From Dryas octopetala (Eukaryota > Streptophyta > Magnoliopsida > Rosales > Rosaceae), in NCBI GenBank assembly GCA_963921425.1, contig OY992839.1, forward strand, positions 10,147,409 through 10,211,408: DNA of 64,000 bases, written 5' to 3'. Numbering within the stretch: the first letter of the stretch is position 1; each line of letters opens with the position of its first letter. A program made the translations under genes and the position numbers. This document shows positions 12,548 to 27,922 of the stretch, one piece after another. The notes beneath the pieces were generated by a model. The model saw only the letters and a list, made by a program, of their open reading frames with translations, ran no database searches and was not told where the DNA came from.

Positions 12548-13800
12548 CATTGTAGCAACATATCCATTGAAAAGAATTACTACTTTAGAAACGACACAAG
12601 TAGCTGCTCTTAAGCAAAAGCGTTTTTAAAGCATTTAAAAAAAAAAAAAACAAGACACAAGTCCTCTCTCTAGTTTACTTATTCTACAATGGATACTTGG
12701 AAGAGAACTCGACAGCCACATATGAATACCCTTGGGGTCAGCCCAAATGGTGAGAAAATGTAGAATAATTGGGATAATAAATTAGGATATGATAGGTTCA
12801 TGCTTTAATTCCTTCTAATGTAAGTATGTAACCAATATATAGTAATTTATGTACGGTATTATTTCAAGATCCCCTCACTACACACCTTTTCATCTTTTTT
12901 ATTTTTATAATTTCTCATTTCACACCCTAATATTTTCTACAAAATCTACCCATTCTGTCGACCAGCTGCCAAACTCACCATCCTCGTTAGGGGTGCAACT
13001 CGGGCAGGGTTGGGCAGGTTGAAAGGTCAGCCCAAGCTCAACCCATGCATTATTTTTTGGATTCAGGTTTAAGCAGCTTTATTCCTTGTCACCAGCACCT
13101 CCTCCTCTTTCTCTCTCTTCCTTCTCCCTCTTTTTTTTTTCTCTTCCTTCCCTCTTTCCTTTTCTCTCTCTTCGCACCTTCCTTGCTTGACAGAAGGGGG
13201 TTGCCGACCTCCAGATCAGAAGTGAGTAACCTCTGACAGGATGGGTGCGAAGATAGAGGGGGAATGCAAGAGAGAGAGAGAGAGGCACTCGCCATTCGCC
13301 AACTGCTCGACATGGAGGGAGGGTTGGGATTGGATGGTGACTTTCTTTTCCTTTTGTTGTCCTCTTAGGTCTTTTTGTATTAGTGTAAATTTGTTATTTC
13401 ACAAATTGATTAAATGGGGCGTGTAGTGAGAGAGAATATGAGGACCATGAGGCTCAGTCAACACAAATTGATTACATGGGTATTGACAAAGAGAGTTTTT
13501 CATAATATAAATAGATATAAATAGAAAGATGAAAAAATATTTTGATTATTACACAAGGCCACACAACCGCCACTACATACTAATATGCTGGCCTAAAAAC
13601 TGCTTATTCCTTCCCATAATAAATAAACAAACATGCTGAAGGAGTGATGCTCAATTTGAAAACCAAACGATAATATTCCCCCTACAAGGTGCATCAGAAT
13701 TGACCTTGTTGTACTGTCTAAATGAAAGAATCAACTTGAGTTCATACCTATTCACACTCAACTCAATGTGACTTAAACACTGCCCCCCTATGACTCAACT
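12548..13800. other. Intergenic DNA with CT-rich, TE-like middle part
   Basis: 12970-13330 contains GGGTGCAACTCGGGCAGGGTTGGGC-like phrasing typical of plant hAT-type MITEs, followed by long CT-rich and GA-rich tracts (13100-13170, 13268-13283). The composition recalls the TIR elements at 6230-8801, but inverted ends could not be set. The last 200 bp should include the 3' UTR of the V-ATPase gene, which runs on the minus strand. Confidence 0.35.
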
Positions 13801-13807
13801 TAGGGCA

Positions 13808-16800
13808 TCACTCTTCTTCATCATCAAGCAATGTGAATGAGTACGGATAGAACTTGTAACCATCTCCCTCATAAAACTTGTTTTGGAATTCCACCCAGTG
13901 AAGTCGCAGAGCATGAAGGAAAGCACTGAGAGTTTCCATCAGTAGTAAGACACCGACAGTGGCGCAAATGAAGACGATGATGCCCACTATGAGTATAACC
14001 ACATTGTTGAACCTGTGAGAGGTACAAAAAACAATTTGTTTCATTTTTTTCATTTGTAGATACCCACTGAATCTGACAATTCAAATCCTCGGTCTTTTTT
14101 TTTTTTTTTTTTTTTTTTCTGAAAGGAAACGAACTTCATTAAATTCAAATCCTCAGTGATAACTTCTTAGGTGTAGGTCATAATCCAGATGAGCAACATG
14201 AACCAAATGCATTTGATGCCCATTGGCCTATTCATCTACATCCCAAGAGTCAACAAAGAATTTGAATTCCAGGCCAACTCTAATTGACTATTTTCTATTT
14301 GTTGAAGAGAAACAGAAATTTATTAACAGAACTTTATTGGCTATTAAGCAAAAGCAGCATAAGAAAATGAGTCAACATACCCCCAAGCCAATATCAGAAC
14401 CTTGTCATAGAACACACTGGACAACTCTGAATGAGCAAGACTGAACAAAGTTCATAAAAAGACAGATGCACAATATTAGCATTAATTGTATAGATGGATA
14501 TAAAAACAAAAAACAAAAAATTTATAGATACAATCAATTAACAATGTTCTATTCTGTTTTACCCAAATGCTCTATATAGAAACCAAGTCAGATTGACCAA
14601 TTAATATAATGAGATATCTTGCCAGCGTCAAGTCATTAACTAAGAGGGAAAAGAATGTCCCAGTTAACAGCCATAGCCATAGGCATTGAAAAGGCTTCCA
14701 TTGTGTTCACTTTCTTAAAAACAATGGCATGCATGAATTCAATGATTTGGCAGTACGTTAAAATTGGATTGTGCAAACATAGATGCAAATTTTTTCATTT
14801 TCATTTACCACCAATGCATTTTTTTTTTTTTTCACACCAAAATCAATCAGTATAAGCACACATAATATACACATGCAGGAATGAGCTATAACATGTGCAG
14901 TCACATACAACTACATATCTATACACATGCATGCATGTGGGAAGATCGCTGAACTGATTGGCCTTGACATCAAAAAGTTTACCAAAAGAACGAAGATTGA
15001 TATAGTTCAAGTTCCCAGACTACCTTAGGGCCCATAGACGAAGGTATGAAGCTGTATTTGAGACCGCACCAAGTACAAATTCTATTGTGTGTATGAGTTG
15101 ATGTACGAAAACTTCACTAAACTCAAACTCCTCATGATCATGGGCATCATGGTTTGAATTCACATGCAAGCTCTCCTCTGTGCTCTCAAGTCGAGTGTAG
15201 GATTCGCCTCGGTGCCTCTGAAACAACAAAACCATCAGAAGCAGTAGAATAATATAAACAAGGAAGAACCAGTAATGATCAAAATGACTGGGGGGCTTAG
15301 TGAAAGGATGTTTACAAACATACCTCTTCGTGTTGTTTCTTCAAAAGAAAAGGCTTCGGAAGCAGCATCCATGGTACAGCAACAAGAGCCAATAATAATA
15401 GCACGATCTGGTAGAAGAACAAATGAAATATGAAGTATACTCACACGTTTCTTACAAGACAAAAACATATTAAAATAAGAAAAAGACTGATATAGGGGAT
15501 ACCTGAACCGTTTTCTGACCACTGAAAAGCTGATTTTCACCAAGATCATCAGTAGGACTTAGGAACATGTATATCATCACATGGTATAGATCAACTTTTG
15601 AACCAGTCCACCACTTCATAACAATGAGAACGGACAGGTAGCCAAATAGACTGTTTAAAAATATCAGCTGGGGTAGAAACTGGAACCTAGATCAATGCAG
15701 CATATGAATGAATACAAGCTAACAAACAGGGTGAAAACCAAGTTATAGAAGCAACTGATGATACAACTACAGATGGAAGTATTCACAGTAAATAAGTGAA
15801 TTATTCACATTTTACAAAGTGAATATATTTGTTGCCTTGGTGGACAAAATGAAGGCTCCTTTACAAAAAAAAAAAAAAAACACACAAGGAATAGCACAAC
15901 TTACCAAACGTTCACACTATTTCGAAAGAACTTGGCATTGAAATAACTTAATATAATTCCAAGGTTCATTTGGACCACCCCAAGAAGAATTGACATTTTC
16001 ATCTTCAATGAGTTTAGGAATGGAAGCTCACTGCGGGATCCATGCCATACAGGATCCAGACCAAATGGGTAAGTGGGACGAACCTTAATCAAGCCAATTG
16101 TAGTAGCCTCGCTGCAAACAAAGAATTTCAATTGACTATTACAAACAATTCAAAATGAGGATACAGCAGAGAAATGTATACATATCCAAAGTTTTAGTGC
16201 ATACCTGCACTCAAGATCGCGGCATGCATATGCTGAGCGACCAAACAGTTCAAAGGGGACAGAGAAGAACTCATTATAGATCAAACCTGTGTAGATTGAG
16301 AAAATTGCCATCATCAAAATAACATAACGACCACCAAAGGCCATCTCCATGATATCTCCAAGCTTCTGTAAAACCAGAATTACATTTAATTAGATTCTAA
16401 CATGAAGACAAAAATGAAAAAAATCTTGCTTCCTACAAATAACCAACATGTGATAGGAAAAATGCTAAGAACCTACATACAACTGGAATTAAATTCCTCA
16501 TGTCTTCTGGATGTCAAGTAACAAAGTGAAAAGTGGAAGGTAATCTCAGCAAATGAAATCATAGGTAATTACACAGAGGAAACATACTCACAAAGAAGAA
16601 AAACCACAGAAATTGCAGGGTTGAGGGAAATGACACTTCCTGAAAATACATATCAATCCCTAATCCCTGACAATTTAATTTATTTATAAGTGCTTATGCA
16701 GACAAATTAAACTTCATAATCCATTAATGAATATTTTTTCGGAATTACAGGTCCCTAGTCAACCCTCAAATATGGAATTTTTTACTACTCAGAAAGTACA

Positions 16801-19800
16801 ACTATGATTTTTCCCGAAACTGTGCCAACCACCACATAAATTTCCGCATCAGCTTCAGACCCCAAAAAAAAGCATCAATCACTCTTGAAGACTTGAACAA
16901 TATCTGAGATGGAGGAACCCAAGTCCTCACAACCACAACCCATAGCATCTGACTGGGTCCTCATAAACGGAGACATACGCCAGTGACTTTATACGCCAAC
17001 GGAGTGCTCTGGTGGTGGGAGAGAGGTCAATGGAGTTTGATCCTAGAGGAGGTCCTCTGCCTTGCAGTGGAAGGTCCAAAGATCAGGATCAGAACACTAA
17101 TGGAAGACGGAGATGAATCTGCTGCGTGGGGAGCAGAGTTATAAAAGATAACAAATGGATAACCACTCATTTCAAGTTTTGACCAGTCTTTTGGTCCACC
17201 CCGCATTTAGTCAGATGCACAAACAAATCTCTTTTTCAGAATTGTGATTGGATGGGTCATGGCACATCTACCTCAGCTTGAACACATAGGTGCCCATCAG
17301 CTACTGAACCGTCTTATATTTGGTCATTTGTTTTAGATTTACCTTCGGTGGGAGAATCTGCTAGCAAGCAGGAAATGGGATTGATGAGCATCACCGAGCA
17401 CAGCACTGGAAGTGCTTGGAGCCCTCCATAAAATAACAGCACTGGAAGTGTTCCGGCAGAAATACCCAACAAGGCTTCGATCTGGCCATAACTAGTCCCC
17501 TACACGTTCCTAATGTAATGCAACGGGCTCTCAAATTTGGCAGTGCAAGCCTGATCCAAGTGGACCTGAAACTGGCCACCACCCTCAATCTTGAAGTTCG
17601 TCACGCGCTTGGGAATCAGGCCCATCGGGGTCCAACAAGCCTCAACGCTGAGGTTTCCAATCTCAAGCAGTGCTGGAGAGACTTCAATTACTTCTCCAGG
17701 CTGACGAGCGCTTTACCAATCTCAACCAATGTGGGAGATGTGACTCCAGCAAGTTTTTTCATTTTTTATTTTTATTGATCAGAATGGCAGTGTTGTAATT
17801 TCTAGGAACTTAATGTTTTTAGTCATTTTTTGTCTGTTAAATTTTCAATAGGGACTGCTAATTTTAATTCATCCAGTTGTTCACTTTTTTGAACGATAAA
17901 AAGTAAAGACCTATTATTAAATGCCTCTTCTGAAAAGCATGTGCATTAGCCAATATCAGATGTTCAAATGTTGACAAGCCAAAGCTTTTTTAACCAAGAA
18001 TACTGCCTTAATCTTCCCATCACTACAGGTACAAGACACATTTTATCAGTCCTACAACTTAACAATCATAAGACCCTGAACAGGATGGGGGGAGATGGGA
18101 GAGGGGAAAAGAGAGGCGGAGAGAGAGAGAGAGAGAGGCAATGTGATATCTTCCTACATTTTTTTCATTATTACTTTTTTTTTTTTTTTGGTTCAAGTTT
18201 TTTAACCCCATTCATTACACTTATTTCGCACAAGCTATATCCAACAGGTTTAGACTCAGTAACAATCAGAAAAGCATTGAAGAGCATTAAAAGATAGAAT
18301 ACAGTGACACAGTACTGCCAGCAATATTATCAATATCAATTATGTAACAGAAACATAAAACAGCAGAAAATTGCTAAACATTCCACCTAACCTAAGAGGC
18401 TAAAAATGCAAAATTATGCACATAAGAGAAATTCCAATACTAGTAACATACTTGGGACAATAAGCAACATGCAGTCAGTGCCATAATGACTATATTATTA
18501 TTGAGCATTTAACATATCAACGTATTAAGTGATTACACTACACATTAATATTACCTGACTAGAAAGTTTCTTCTCCCTGACTATGAAATATAATGTGGCA
18601 AGTAACAAACAGATTCCATGTCCCCAATCACCAAACATGACAGCAAAAAGAAATGGAAATGTCACGATAGTATATACAGCAGGATTTGCTTCTTGATACT
18701 TAGCCACCCTGCAAGTACATTGAACCAAAACATTTTAAGATCATCTACATTTCTATCAGAAAAGGTAAAATAGCATCATAATTTGTGATTTCAAATTCTA
18801 AGATTCACATGAAAGCAATATAGTGGTTGCTTTCAAATTACAGTCACTAATGGCTCATTGATTTCAAAAATGGTCCTTCATTAATGCCATTAGATGGAAC
18901 ATTAAAAATTTAAGCAGGAGAAGATTGAGGGACATAATAATCTTTTGATTTTTACCCTATATTACCTGGTAAAAGTGCAAAACAAGTTATTATCTTTCTC
19001 ACATGATAGAGTTAAATAAGTAATAGAGATGACAGAGTAAAACAATGACAATACAAATCAACTACTTAAAGTGGATACACTTTCAGTATAGCCCACACCT
19101 CACTAGGGAAATTCCAAAAATGACAATGGTTAATGAAATATTGAATTAAATATCAGCCATATAGTCTATCATGCATAAGTCCTGGATATAAAGAATAAAG
19201 TGGCTGTATCAAGAAGAGGACCACTAATTGTTTGATATGGTTTATTTATATATACTACACACAGTGGCAGATCCAGGAATTTTTCCTCATGGATGTGATA
19301 TGAAGAAGCTCTCAAATAAACTTCAGCCCCCATGCGTACTGCACTGCCGCTTGCCCCTTAGGAAACTTTCTTGCCTCTTTGTGGCATTTTACCAAAAAAA
19401 TTGCCCCCAAATCTTAAGGAATAAAACCAAGAATTAAAGGAGCAAACACTAAAATCAATGGGAACAAAATTATCTTTGCAGGGTCAACTGACCCTCTTCT
19501 CCCCTTAATAGAACTTCCACTTACTACAACAGCACTTATGAGAAAAGGCAGAGGGCCACAGTTCCATGTAAAACGTGCGTGCATATTCTTTTAATTATTG
19601 TATCTTTTCCAATTATTAATAAAGGAGCACAGAGGAGCATGATACTGGAGTGGAACTCACCCATATGCATCAACAATTTCTTGAAAAGAAGAAGTGAATT
19701 TGTTTGTGCGGAAATAGGTGGGTGGCGCCTCCTTTGTATGCAAAACCTGGAAAATAGCTCCAACTTGTGAGTTGGAGTCAAACGCTGCCCGCTGCAATGC

Positions 19801-22800
19801 ATCCTGGATCTGCAAAGTGAACAAAGAAACTCAATAACATATTTGACTCCTATGTATAGTTCAAACCTTTTAAATCAAACTGGGCCCCAAAAGGAACTCA
19901 TTGCAATCTAAAGAAAATTTTGAATGTAAAGGATACCTGTTTTGATGCAAAAATAGGACTCCACCCCTCAGCCACAAGACATTTTTTTGTTACATCAAGG
20001 CTAAGCATGTTAAGAGTGTGGTATATGGATTTTTCCTTCCTCACCTTCACAAGTACAAAGAAATATTGTCAAATAACTCGACATTTTGCAATATTCGCAA
20101 ACACCATATATTTGAGTTAATCTTAGTCATATATCTTCATACAGATAATGAATACACTTCATTGAGTAAAATAATTACAAACCCACCAAAAGGTTCCACT
20201 GGTCATAATGTTCCCCAATAGTCTGTAACAAACTTCCGCGGTGCAAAAGTCCAACATCTACAGTAGTCTTTAGCTCTGAAAGTTTTCCTGATACCTAAAT
20301 TTGAAATATATGATCATATCAAATGAAAGTTACAAGGAAAATTCTAAGACATGACATGTAGTATGAATGGACACAAATGCCGATTTCTACCACAAAGCCA
20401 AAGTGCCAAATGAGGCAACAACGCAAAATAATGGGAGGATAATTAAACATTACAACTGCTGATATTCAACCCTCAATCAACCAATCTAAATATTAAAAGA
20501 AACTGAATGTTCAGCTGCTTGCACTTGAAAGAAAACACTTAATATCAGAGCCATATATGCATTTTGAAGAACAATGGCAACCGGAAACAGTAAACTTAAT
20601 ATTTTTTGGTAAGATGTAAAACAAGCTAATGATACCAAAAATGTCTCATCGACTATAAATTTTTAGCGGGGGTGCAATCAAAGGAAGACTACCAACTTCT
20701 TCTCTTGGCATGTTTGTTTCCTAGGATTCTAGGACTATTTTCCTGCCAGATAATCACAAAACAAGTTCTCTTATCATTCAAAAAGGATGTCATCTGGCCA
20801 AAAAACAAAAAACAGGCCTTCTCAGAAACTCCTGTTTCTAGTTCAAGAGTATACATATTGCCAAATCCAATACTCTAAACAATCAATCTAAAAGTAATGA
20901 ACTTGACACCTATATTAACTATCTTCCTATTTCAATACTTTACTAAAAGTAACAAGAAACTATTGGTAAAACAAGCCAAGACAAAGCCAGATAGACAACC
21001 AAGTCAAATATTTATCAGTTCTTGTTCTAGATTACAAGCTCAATCATTTTTGTGTAGTTTTTGAAATAAAAAAGAAAGAAGACAGAAATGGATGTTTTAA
21101 TGCAATACTTTCTGGAATATATATATATATACATTTCCCTTCTTTTGGTGTCAAAATACATTCTGGAATATACGTGGCCCTGCTCAACTGCAAAAGGCTA
21201 ACTTGAATTTCTATTTAAGCATGACATCACAGAAACTAACAAACTAACTATATTAAGGATTTAATAATTAGTTTAAAGTATAAATGATATTACATTAGCA
21301 GTACTTCATGCTGGGGAAAAAGAAAAAAAAAAAGCACATGGAAAACAAGAAAAACACTATGAACCAAAGAAGCTGCAGCATGACCAAGGTTTTTCTGATT
21401 TTTTTTTTGTCCTTTTATGGAAAGGGAATGGGGATAAATGTAAGAGAAGAAAAAGAACAACTATCTTCCCATGAAAAATAATCCAAGCAGAATCATAGTA
21501 CATACCTCAGTAATCGCTTGAGCTTGTCTAACTAGGTCCTCAGTAAAAGGGTAACGGTTGGCTCCAAAAGCATCACATATTTTGAGAATTTTGTTCTTTG
21601 CTCTTTCTCCAGAGTAGAATACCACAAAAACATTTTTCTCAATCTGCAGATCATCATTCATTCAGAGACAAAGTATGCAGTAACAAAGAAAAATCAAATG
21701 GTCAAACAGTGCCATAATATGATAAATTAAACACCTTTCCAGTATTAATAAATAAGGGATTTCATCTAAATAATGATTTTTATTAAGATGCCAATGACAC
21801 AAGTATATATTTACTTTTAGGTATAGGAAAGGATAAATTAATTAGAACTAAAGAAATAAGAACCCTAGGTATCCTGGCCCCAATTTATCCATTTTTGGAA
21901 GAAAACTACACATCTGAACAATCATGACTACTAACAGTGTGTCCTATATTGGCCCTCAGCTGCTCAAATCACTTTACAATAAATATGATAGATTTTTGTT
22001 AAGATTTGGCCAAATGATGTATATCTTAAGACATCATCAATATTAGGCAGTTTACACGTCCATATCATGTCAATAGTAAGTATTTAGAGTAGCCATAATT
22101 CTGAATCTTTTTAATTTCTCATTTCCATTCTTTAGCTAGAACATCCTCTAGCCTAGAGCCGTGAAGTCTGCAACTGTAACTGAAGTTATCCCCTAATTCT
22201 GAACCAAAACAGAGGTTATCTAAAACAACATAGCTTGGTGTTTTTTCTTCTACTATCTCAATGAGCGGAAACCAGTATAATTTGAAACTATAAAAGTCAA
22301 ATAAAAAACAGGAAACAGATACGAAAGTATAGCAATCAAGAATTGGTCTCAATCAATTCAAGGAGAAAATCATGTGTGCATTGCGTATAATATATGTGGA
22401 TGAATTTGCATATATATCTACATAACTCTTTGGACTGTTAAGTTGGAAAGAAATATAAGAATTTTTTTTATGACAGGGTGAAAGAGATGGAGCTTCTTTG
22501 GGACATAACTAGACACCTAGCCTTGCCATGGACTTCTTTGTTCAAACATTTTAGGGAAGTTCCCTTTAGTGTAATTCATTGTGATTGGGTGGGAATTTTG
22601 AGTTGATTGTGCAGTAACTTCTGTTAAACCTTCTTCCTTTCTGTTTTCTAAATACATACACGTATTATAGAAAGAGTACAAGGTACCACAAGAACAATAA
22701 AAGTTTTGTATCATCTTTCCAAGAACATAATAGTGCAGGAATAGATGTGTCAATACCTTCTCTCCTGAAACAGGATCGGTGACAGGATCCTGAACCACAG

Positions 22801-25800
22801 CCTGCCTTAGAAAAACATTACCCCTAGTAGCTCGAAATAGAATCCTCTCAAATGCCAAAGACTTTTCCCTAGGAACAAGACCAGTGAGAAACCCCAACTT
22901 AACTTGCTTTGATGGATCACTTGATGATTCCTTCACAACAGCCAAACAAAAAGAACTGAACTCAGCAAAAGTGGAAGACTGTGATTAATCCTACTACAAT
23001 AAAACAAAAATTAAAATATGTACTTGCTCCAGTAATAAAGGCGTGTCCAGGGATTCATCACCAATATGGCGGGATTCACTCTGCTGCAACACGGCACTGC
23101 TTTGAGCTGTGTGAAAAAACTCACCAGCCTGAAAGGAAGATAACTTTTCAGTTGCATGAGAGCTTAATGAAATAAGATAAACATCCAATTAGAGGCACAA
23201 GATCAAATGGAAGCAGACTCTATAATTCTACTTCGGCAGATCAAATAGATAATTGCTTATTTATTAATGATCAAAAGAAAACCTCTTATATGAATCCAAG
23301 ATTGAGAACTCTCTGGGTCAATTCGTTTAGTTTATACATCACATAAGGGAAGTAAACATTATTTTTTTACCTATTTTTCTAATTCATCTCATCTAACTAT
23401 ATCACCTGCATTATTACATGTATTATCTGACGATCCGTCAATCAGTGGTGCTTGCATGGGCCTCGCTATGCAAACCTTATAATTATTATAAGTTGCTCAA
23501 AAAAGTGTTGATTAATATTTCTTAGTAACTTGAAATATATATTAATTTGGTTTTGTTTGGGCTCAGGGTTATACTGTCCTATTCTTGGTTACTTTTGTTG
23601 GTCTGTTAACCTTACAAATGACATGTGGATCACTACAGGCCAGAAAATCAAACACTAGAACATAAGGGGCTTTGTTGTGTAAAATTGTTTATAGCTTGGA
23701 TTTCATCTTTCAGGAGTTCTTTTGACAGACTGGAATACGAGGAGTGGGGGCAGCAAAATCCCTAGGGACTGCTACATTCTATTTTCCCTAACCTCCATAA
23801 AATCTTCTTCTCTTCAATCCATATCTTACTCCTCTATTACTTGACTTTCATTTATATTACACCTCTTCTCCATCTCACTCATTCACTCTTTCTTAGACAG
23901 TTTTCTCCTTGTGGCTGTGCAGAGGGGTGATGAATTCCTAACCAAATCATTTGGCTCAACATCTCTAATCTGTGAAACTGCTCTTAATTTTTTATAACCT
24001 TTGCTCTATTTGTCTTTACTTCTTCCCCCCCCTCCCCCCCTCCTTTCCCTTTTAGCAACATAATTGTAATTATTATGAGATTATGGTGGATTCTCATTAC
24101 ATTCTGTGTGCTGTCATCTACCCCTGATTTTACCTTCTTTTCTAGAACCCTTTTTTTTCCTTTCTTTCCCCCATTAGCAACCTAGATTTTAATGTTTACA
24201 AATTTATGTCAGATTCTCATTATTTTCTGTATTCTGTTGTTTCACTTATCTAAGGTTGTTTGGAAGGTCACTCCTGCTATTAAAATTGAGTTTCCATTTT
24301 CAAGTCCTTGCTTTTTAACATATTCTTTTTATTTATTTGGGAAAAATCGAACACATTTCTCTATCCAATTCCTGTTCACTAGACAGACCTTGTTAATTAA
24401 GAGAATATTTCGGCAGTTAATGATTTAATTAGAGTAAGGGTGCTAGTTTAATAGATGCTACATGTGCAAGGGGTCAAGCAAAAATGTAGGCCATCTCTTT
24501 TTGAAATGCTCTCTGGCTTGGGAACTTTGGAGTTTTCTCCTGTCTTTGTATGGGGGTGTATTGGTTGCTTCCTGATACAGTTTGCAGCCTGCTTTCGAGG
24601 TGGCATAGCAGGTTTGTGAGAAGGTCAAATACAGCTCTTAGGCAGTTGCATTTTGTTTCTTATTTGATCCTTATGGTTGTAGATAAAAATTAGAGCATTT
24701 TGATGGTAAAAAACTTTCTACAGTGGAGATCTCAATTTGTGTTGAACGGATGAAATTAACTCCCCCGACCTCTTTTGATCTTCACGCACAGTTACTGTTT
24801 TCTTGCATTTTCAGTATTTCACAAACAGCTTTTCTACATGGTCAGCACCCTCTTGGCACCTTTTTAATGGAACTTCTATACTTATCAAAATAATTTATCC
24901 CAACAAGTTATAATCCTCAAGAAACCAAGGAGTTGAATTATCATACAAGAGACTTTTCATAGCTTGAACTGCATATTCATTTCTCTGTGTAGAAAGAAAT
25001 CCTCATCATACTATTCTTTATCCTTTCCCTTATAACAAATTTTGCCTTTCCATGGGAAAAATTAACACTACTTATGAACTTATAGCATATCATCAGAAGG
25101 TAGGGTATGATCAGATATCCTAATAACGCATAATTGCATAGTAATAGAGTTGCAATGATTTTTTTGGGCCAAACAAACAAACAGGGGTGTTACCTTTTGC
25201 AGAACAAGCTTATATTCTAAGAGTTCACTGTATGATCGCTGCAACTTTTCGCCATTCGCATTTATTTCAATCAGCTCTGCCTCGAGTTCACCAAGTTTTA
25301 CCTAGCATACACACAAAAGTAGTGTTAAACATGCAATATTAAGCATATTTAGCTAGGGACCAACATCTTATTATACCTCTAGGTCATCCACATTGACGTC
25401 AACTTGTCTTATAGACTTTGTAGGAGGCAATCCAGCCTTTAACATTTGCTCCTTGAAGAACCGTAATTTGCGTGCCATCTCTCCACATCTTTTGATCTTC
25501 ATATGAAAATGAATTAATGAATTTACAAACCAAACTCATTTGGAAACCTAATTTCTAGGTGGTTAAACAATTAGGAAGAGAATGGATTACAAATTTCAGA
25601 ATTCTTGCAAACAGGATATCAAGAACATATTGCAAGACTCATCTTAGTTTGGCAACAACCTAGAACAGTTCACAAGCAAAACTAGCTAAGTTACCAAGAA
25701 ATGTTAAAGCAAAGAAAGAAACAGACAATATGCCATTTACAGGTATATAAGAGAAAAGGATTACCAACAACAATACCAATTCAATTAGAACGAGCATAGT

Positions 25801-27922
25801 GGAAAGAGATTTATAAGTTTATATGCATGTACACATGCAAGTGTCTCTCGATTTTCACGCACCAGGGGGGTGAAGGAACAGTAATGAAAGCACTTGAACT
25901 CCATGTTTCAAGTAATGAAATCAACTTTTCTAGATCTATAGGTTACTTGCAGGACTAAAACTACCAACAACTGACTGAGCCAAGTACTTCCCTTTGTTAA
26001 TACATTGTCCAATTCTGTCAGTTAAAGTCTGGTCTTTCCCTAACTCAATATTGTAGAAAATATTTGTGGATATTTCAACCATAAACTTCTAAAGAATGCA
26101 ATGGATCATAATGTAATTTCTCAATTCTCCCGCAAAGAAGACACAATAGAAAGTTCAATCTCTTGAATATCTAACATCCTACAGAAGGAAGTAACGGTAA
26201 TACAATTTACACACGTCATTAGGACCGACCAAATATTTATTTTCGTTGACAATCAAAAGATTGCTTTTTTCTATTTAATATTAAAATTAATCATAAAGTA
26301 CACGTCTAAAAATGTGTCGAACATTTGAAATGCTCTAAGACAATGTGAACTATTGGAAAAAGAAATTAGAAGTTTAGACTTTTCCCCTTTTTCCTGTAAA
26401 GACTTACAACTCAATTTTAATGAGAAGTATCATATCCAAGACATAAATAAAATGGTGAAGGCATCCACAACGTGAAAATAAATAGTAAGATAAGGAACAT
26501 AAACACACCTGAGTAGCATAAGTCCTCTGAAACGGGCTTTTCTCTGAATTGAGCTGGAAGAAATGAGACATCAAAATATTAGTTGCCAGAAAAAGAAAAA
26601 AAAACTATAAACTAAAAAAATAAATCCTGAGAACAATGTTATTAGATTGACCAACAACAAAGCTAGCAGAGTACTTCATGATATGTGCAACACCTAGGAC
26701 GTCAAATCGATGAATTTTAAAGTTAGTTCTTCAAAATTTTGTATTTATTAACCAAGCAAGAAAGTATTCAAGCCTCTATTGATTGTAAAATAGGTGAAAC
26801 CATTATACAACCCTCATTAATTTTTTTATCCATTTACCCCTAAATCTTCTCATCATCTTCTTCTTCCTCCTCCTAAACCAGGGCTTTCTAAGCTACACCT
26901 TCAACTCAGTTCTTTAGACTTAACTAGATCTTTGTACATTCCGGCATATAAATTGGGGAACAACTTGTTTCTTCTTCCATACATATACTTTGCCTGTAGC
27001 TGAGATGAAAGAGATCTAAATTATTCTCAACTCACCACCACAATCAGAGTCATCTTACACCAACACAATCCATACCTCTTACTGATCAAAGCCCTTAATA
27101 GAGAGCACCTCATTCACCACCCACCCATACAATACACTACCACTCCTTGGTGAGCAGAACAATGCCACAAGCCCACCGCTTTTGGTTTGTTGTGTTTATT
27201 GTTCAATCATGACAGTCCCTAGTTTGTTATTGCTCTAGTAATTGTCCGGATTGTTCATATCTCTTGCTTGTTAGCTTTATGTCTTCTGTTAGCATGCAAT
27301 TAGCAGCTTTGCAACTATCTTTTAGTGAACAAAATATCCATTTTATGGGGAAAAAAGAAAATTGCCAAGAGACCCACAATCTCAGATTGCCATGATTGTA
27401 CATTCGGTGCTCATAAAGCTGAATACTTTAATAATCAATTTTATATTTTCTGAGCGCTATAATATAACTAGCGGTGAATTAATCGATTAAACTCTTCAAT
27501 TTACACAAATCCAAATTGGGTCCCCTAAAAGCTGAAGAATCAAACACCATTCACTGATCAAAGCTAGAACAATTGAATAGCGTATATAAAAACGCAGACG
27601 AAACCCTAAAGCTACCACAAATCAAATCCAATTGCGAACTTTCGTCGCAGACAGTGTCAAGCTAGGGTTTTTTCTCTCCGCACCCAAACCAATCCAGAAG
27701 AAGAAGAACAACAAAAAAGCATAATTGAAACAGAAAAATGAGAATCAGAGAAACGAGTGTGTGTGTGTGTGTGTGTGTGTGAGGACATACGTCTTTAAAC
27801 TGAAGGAGACCGAGGTCGCCGAGATAAGAGACGGTGAGGTGAGCAGACTCGATGGGGATGATGATCTGGACCAGCTGCATAGGCTCCGACCGGAACAGAT
27901 CCATCGGCGGACAGCATCCTCC

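Noticed and set aside
17391-17778. Open frames on both strands in a V-ATPase intron
   Set aside because: No family recognised and no splice logic; kept only as an unidentified block.
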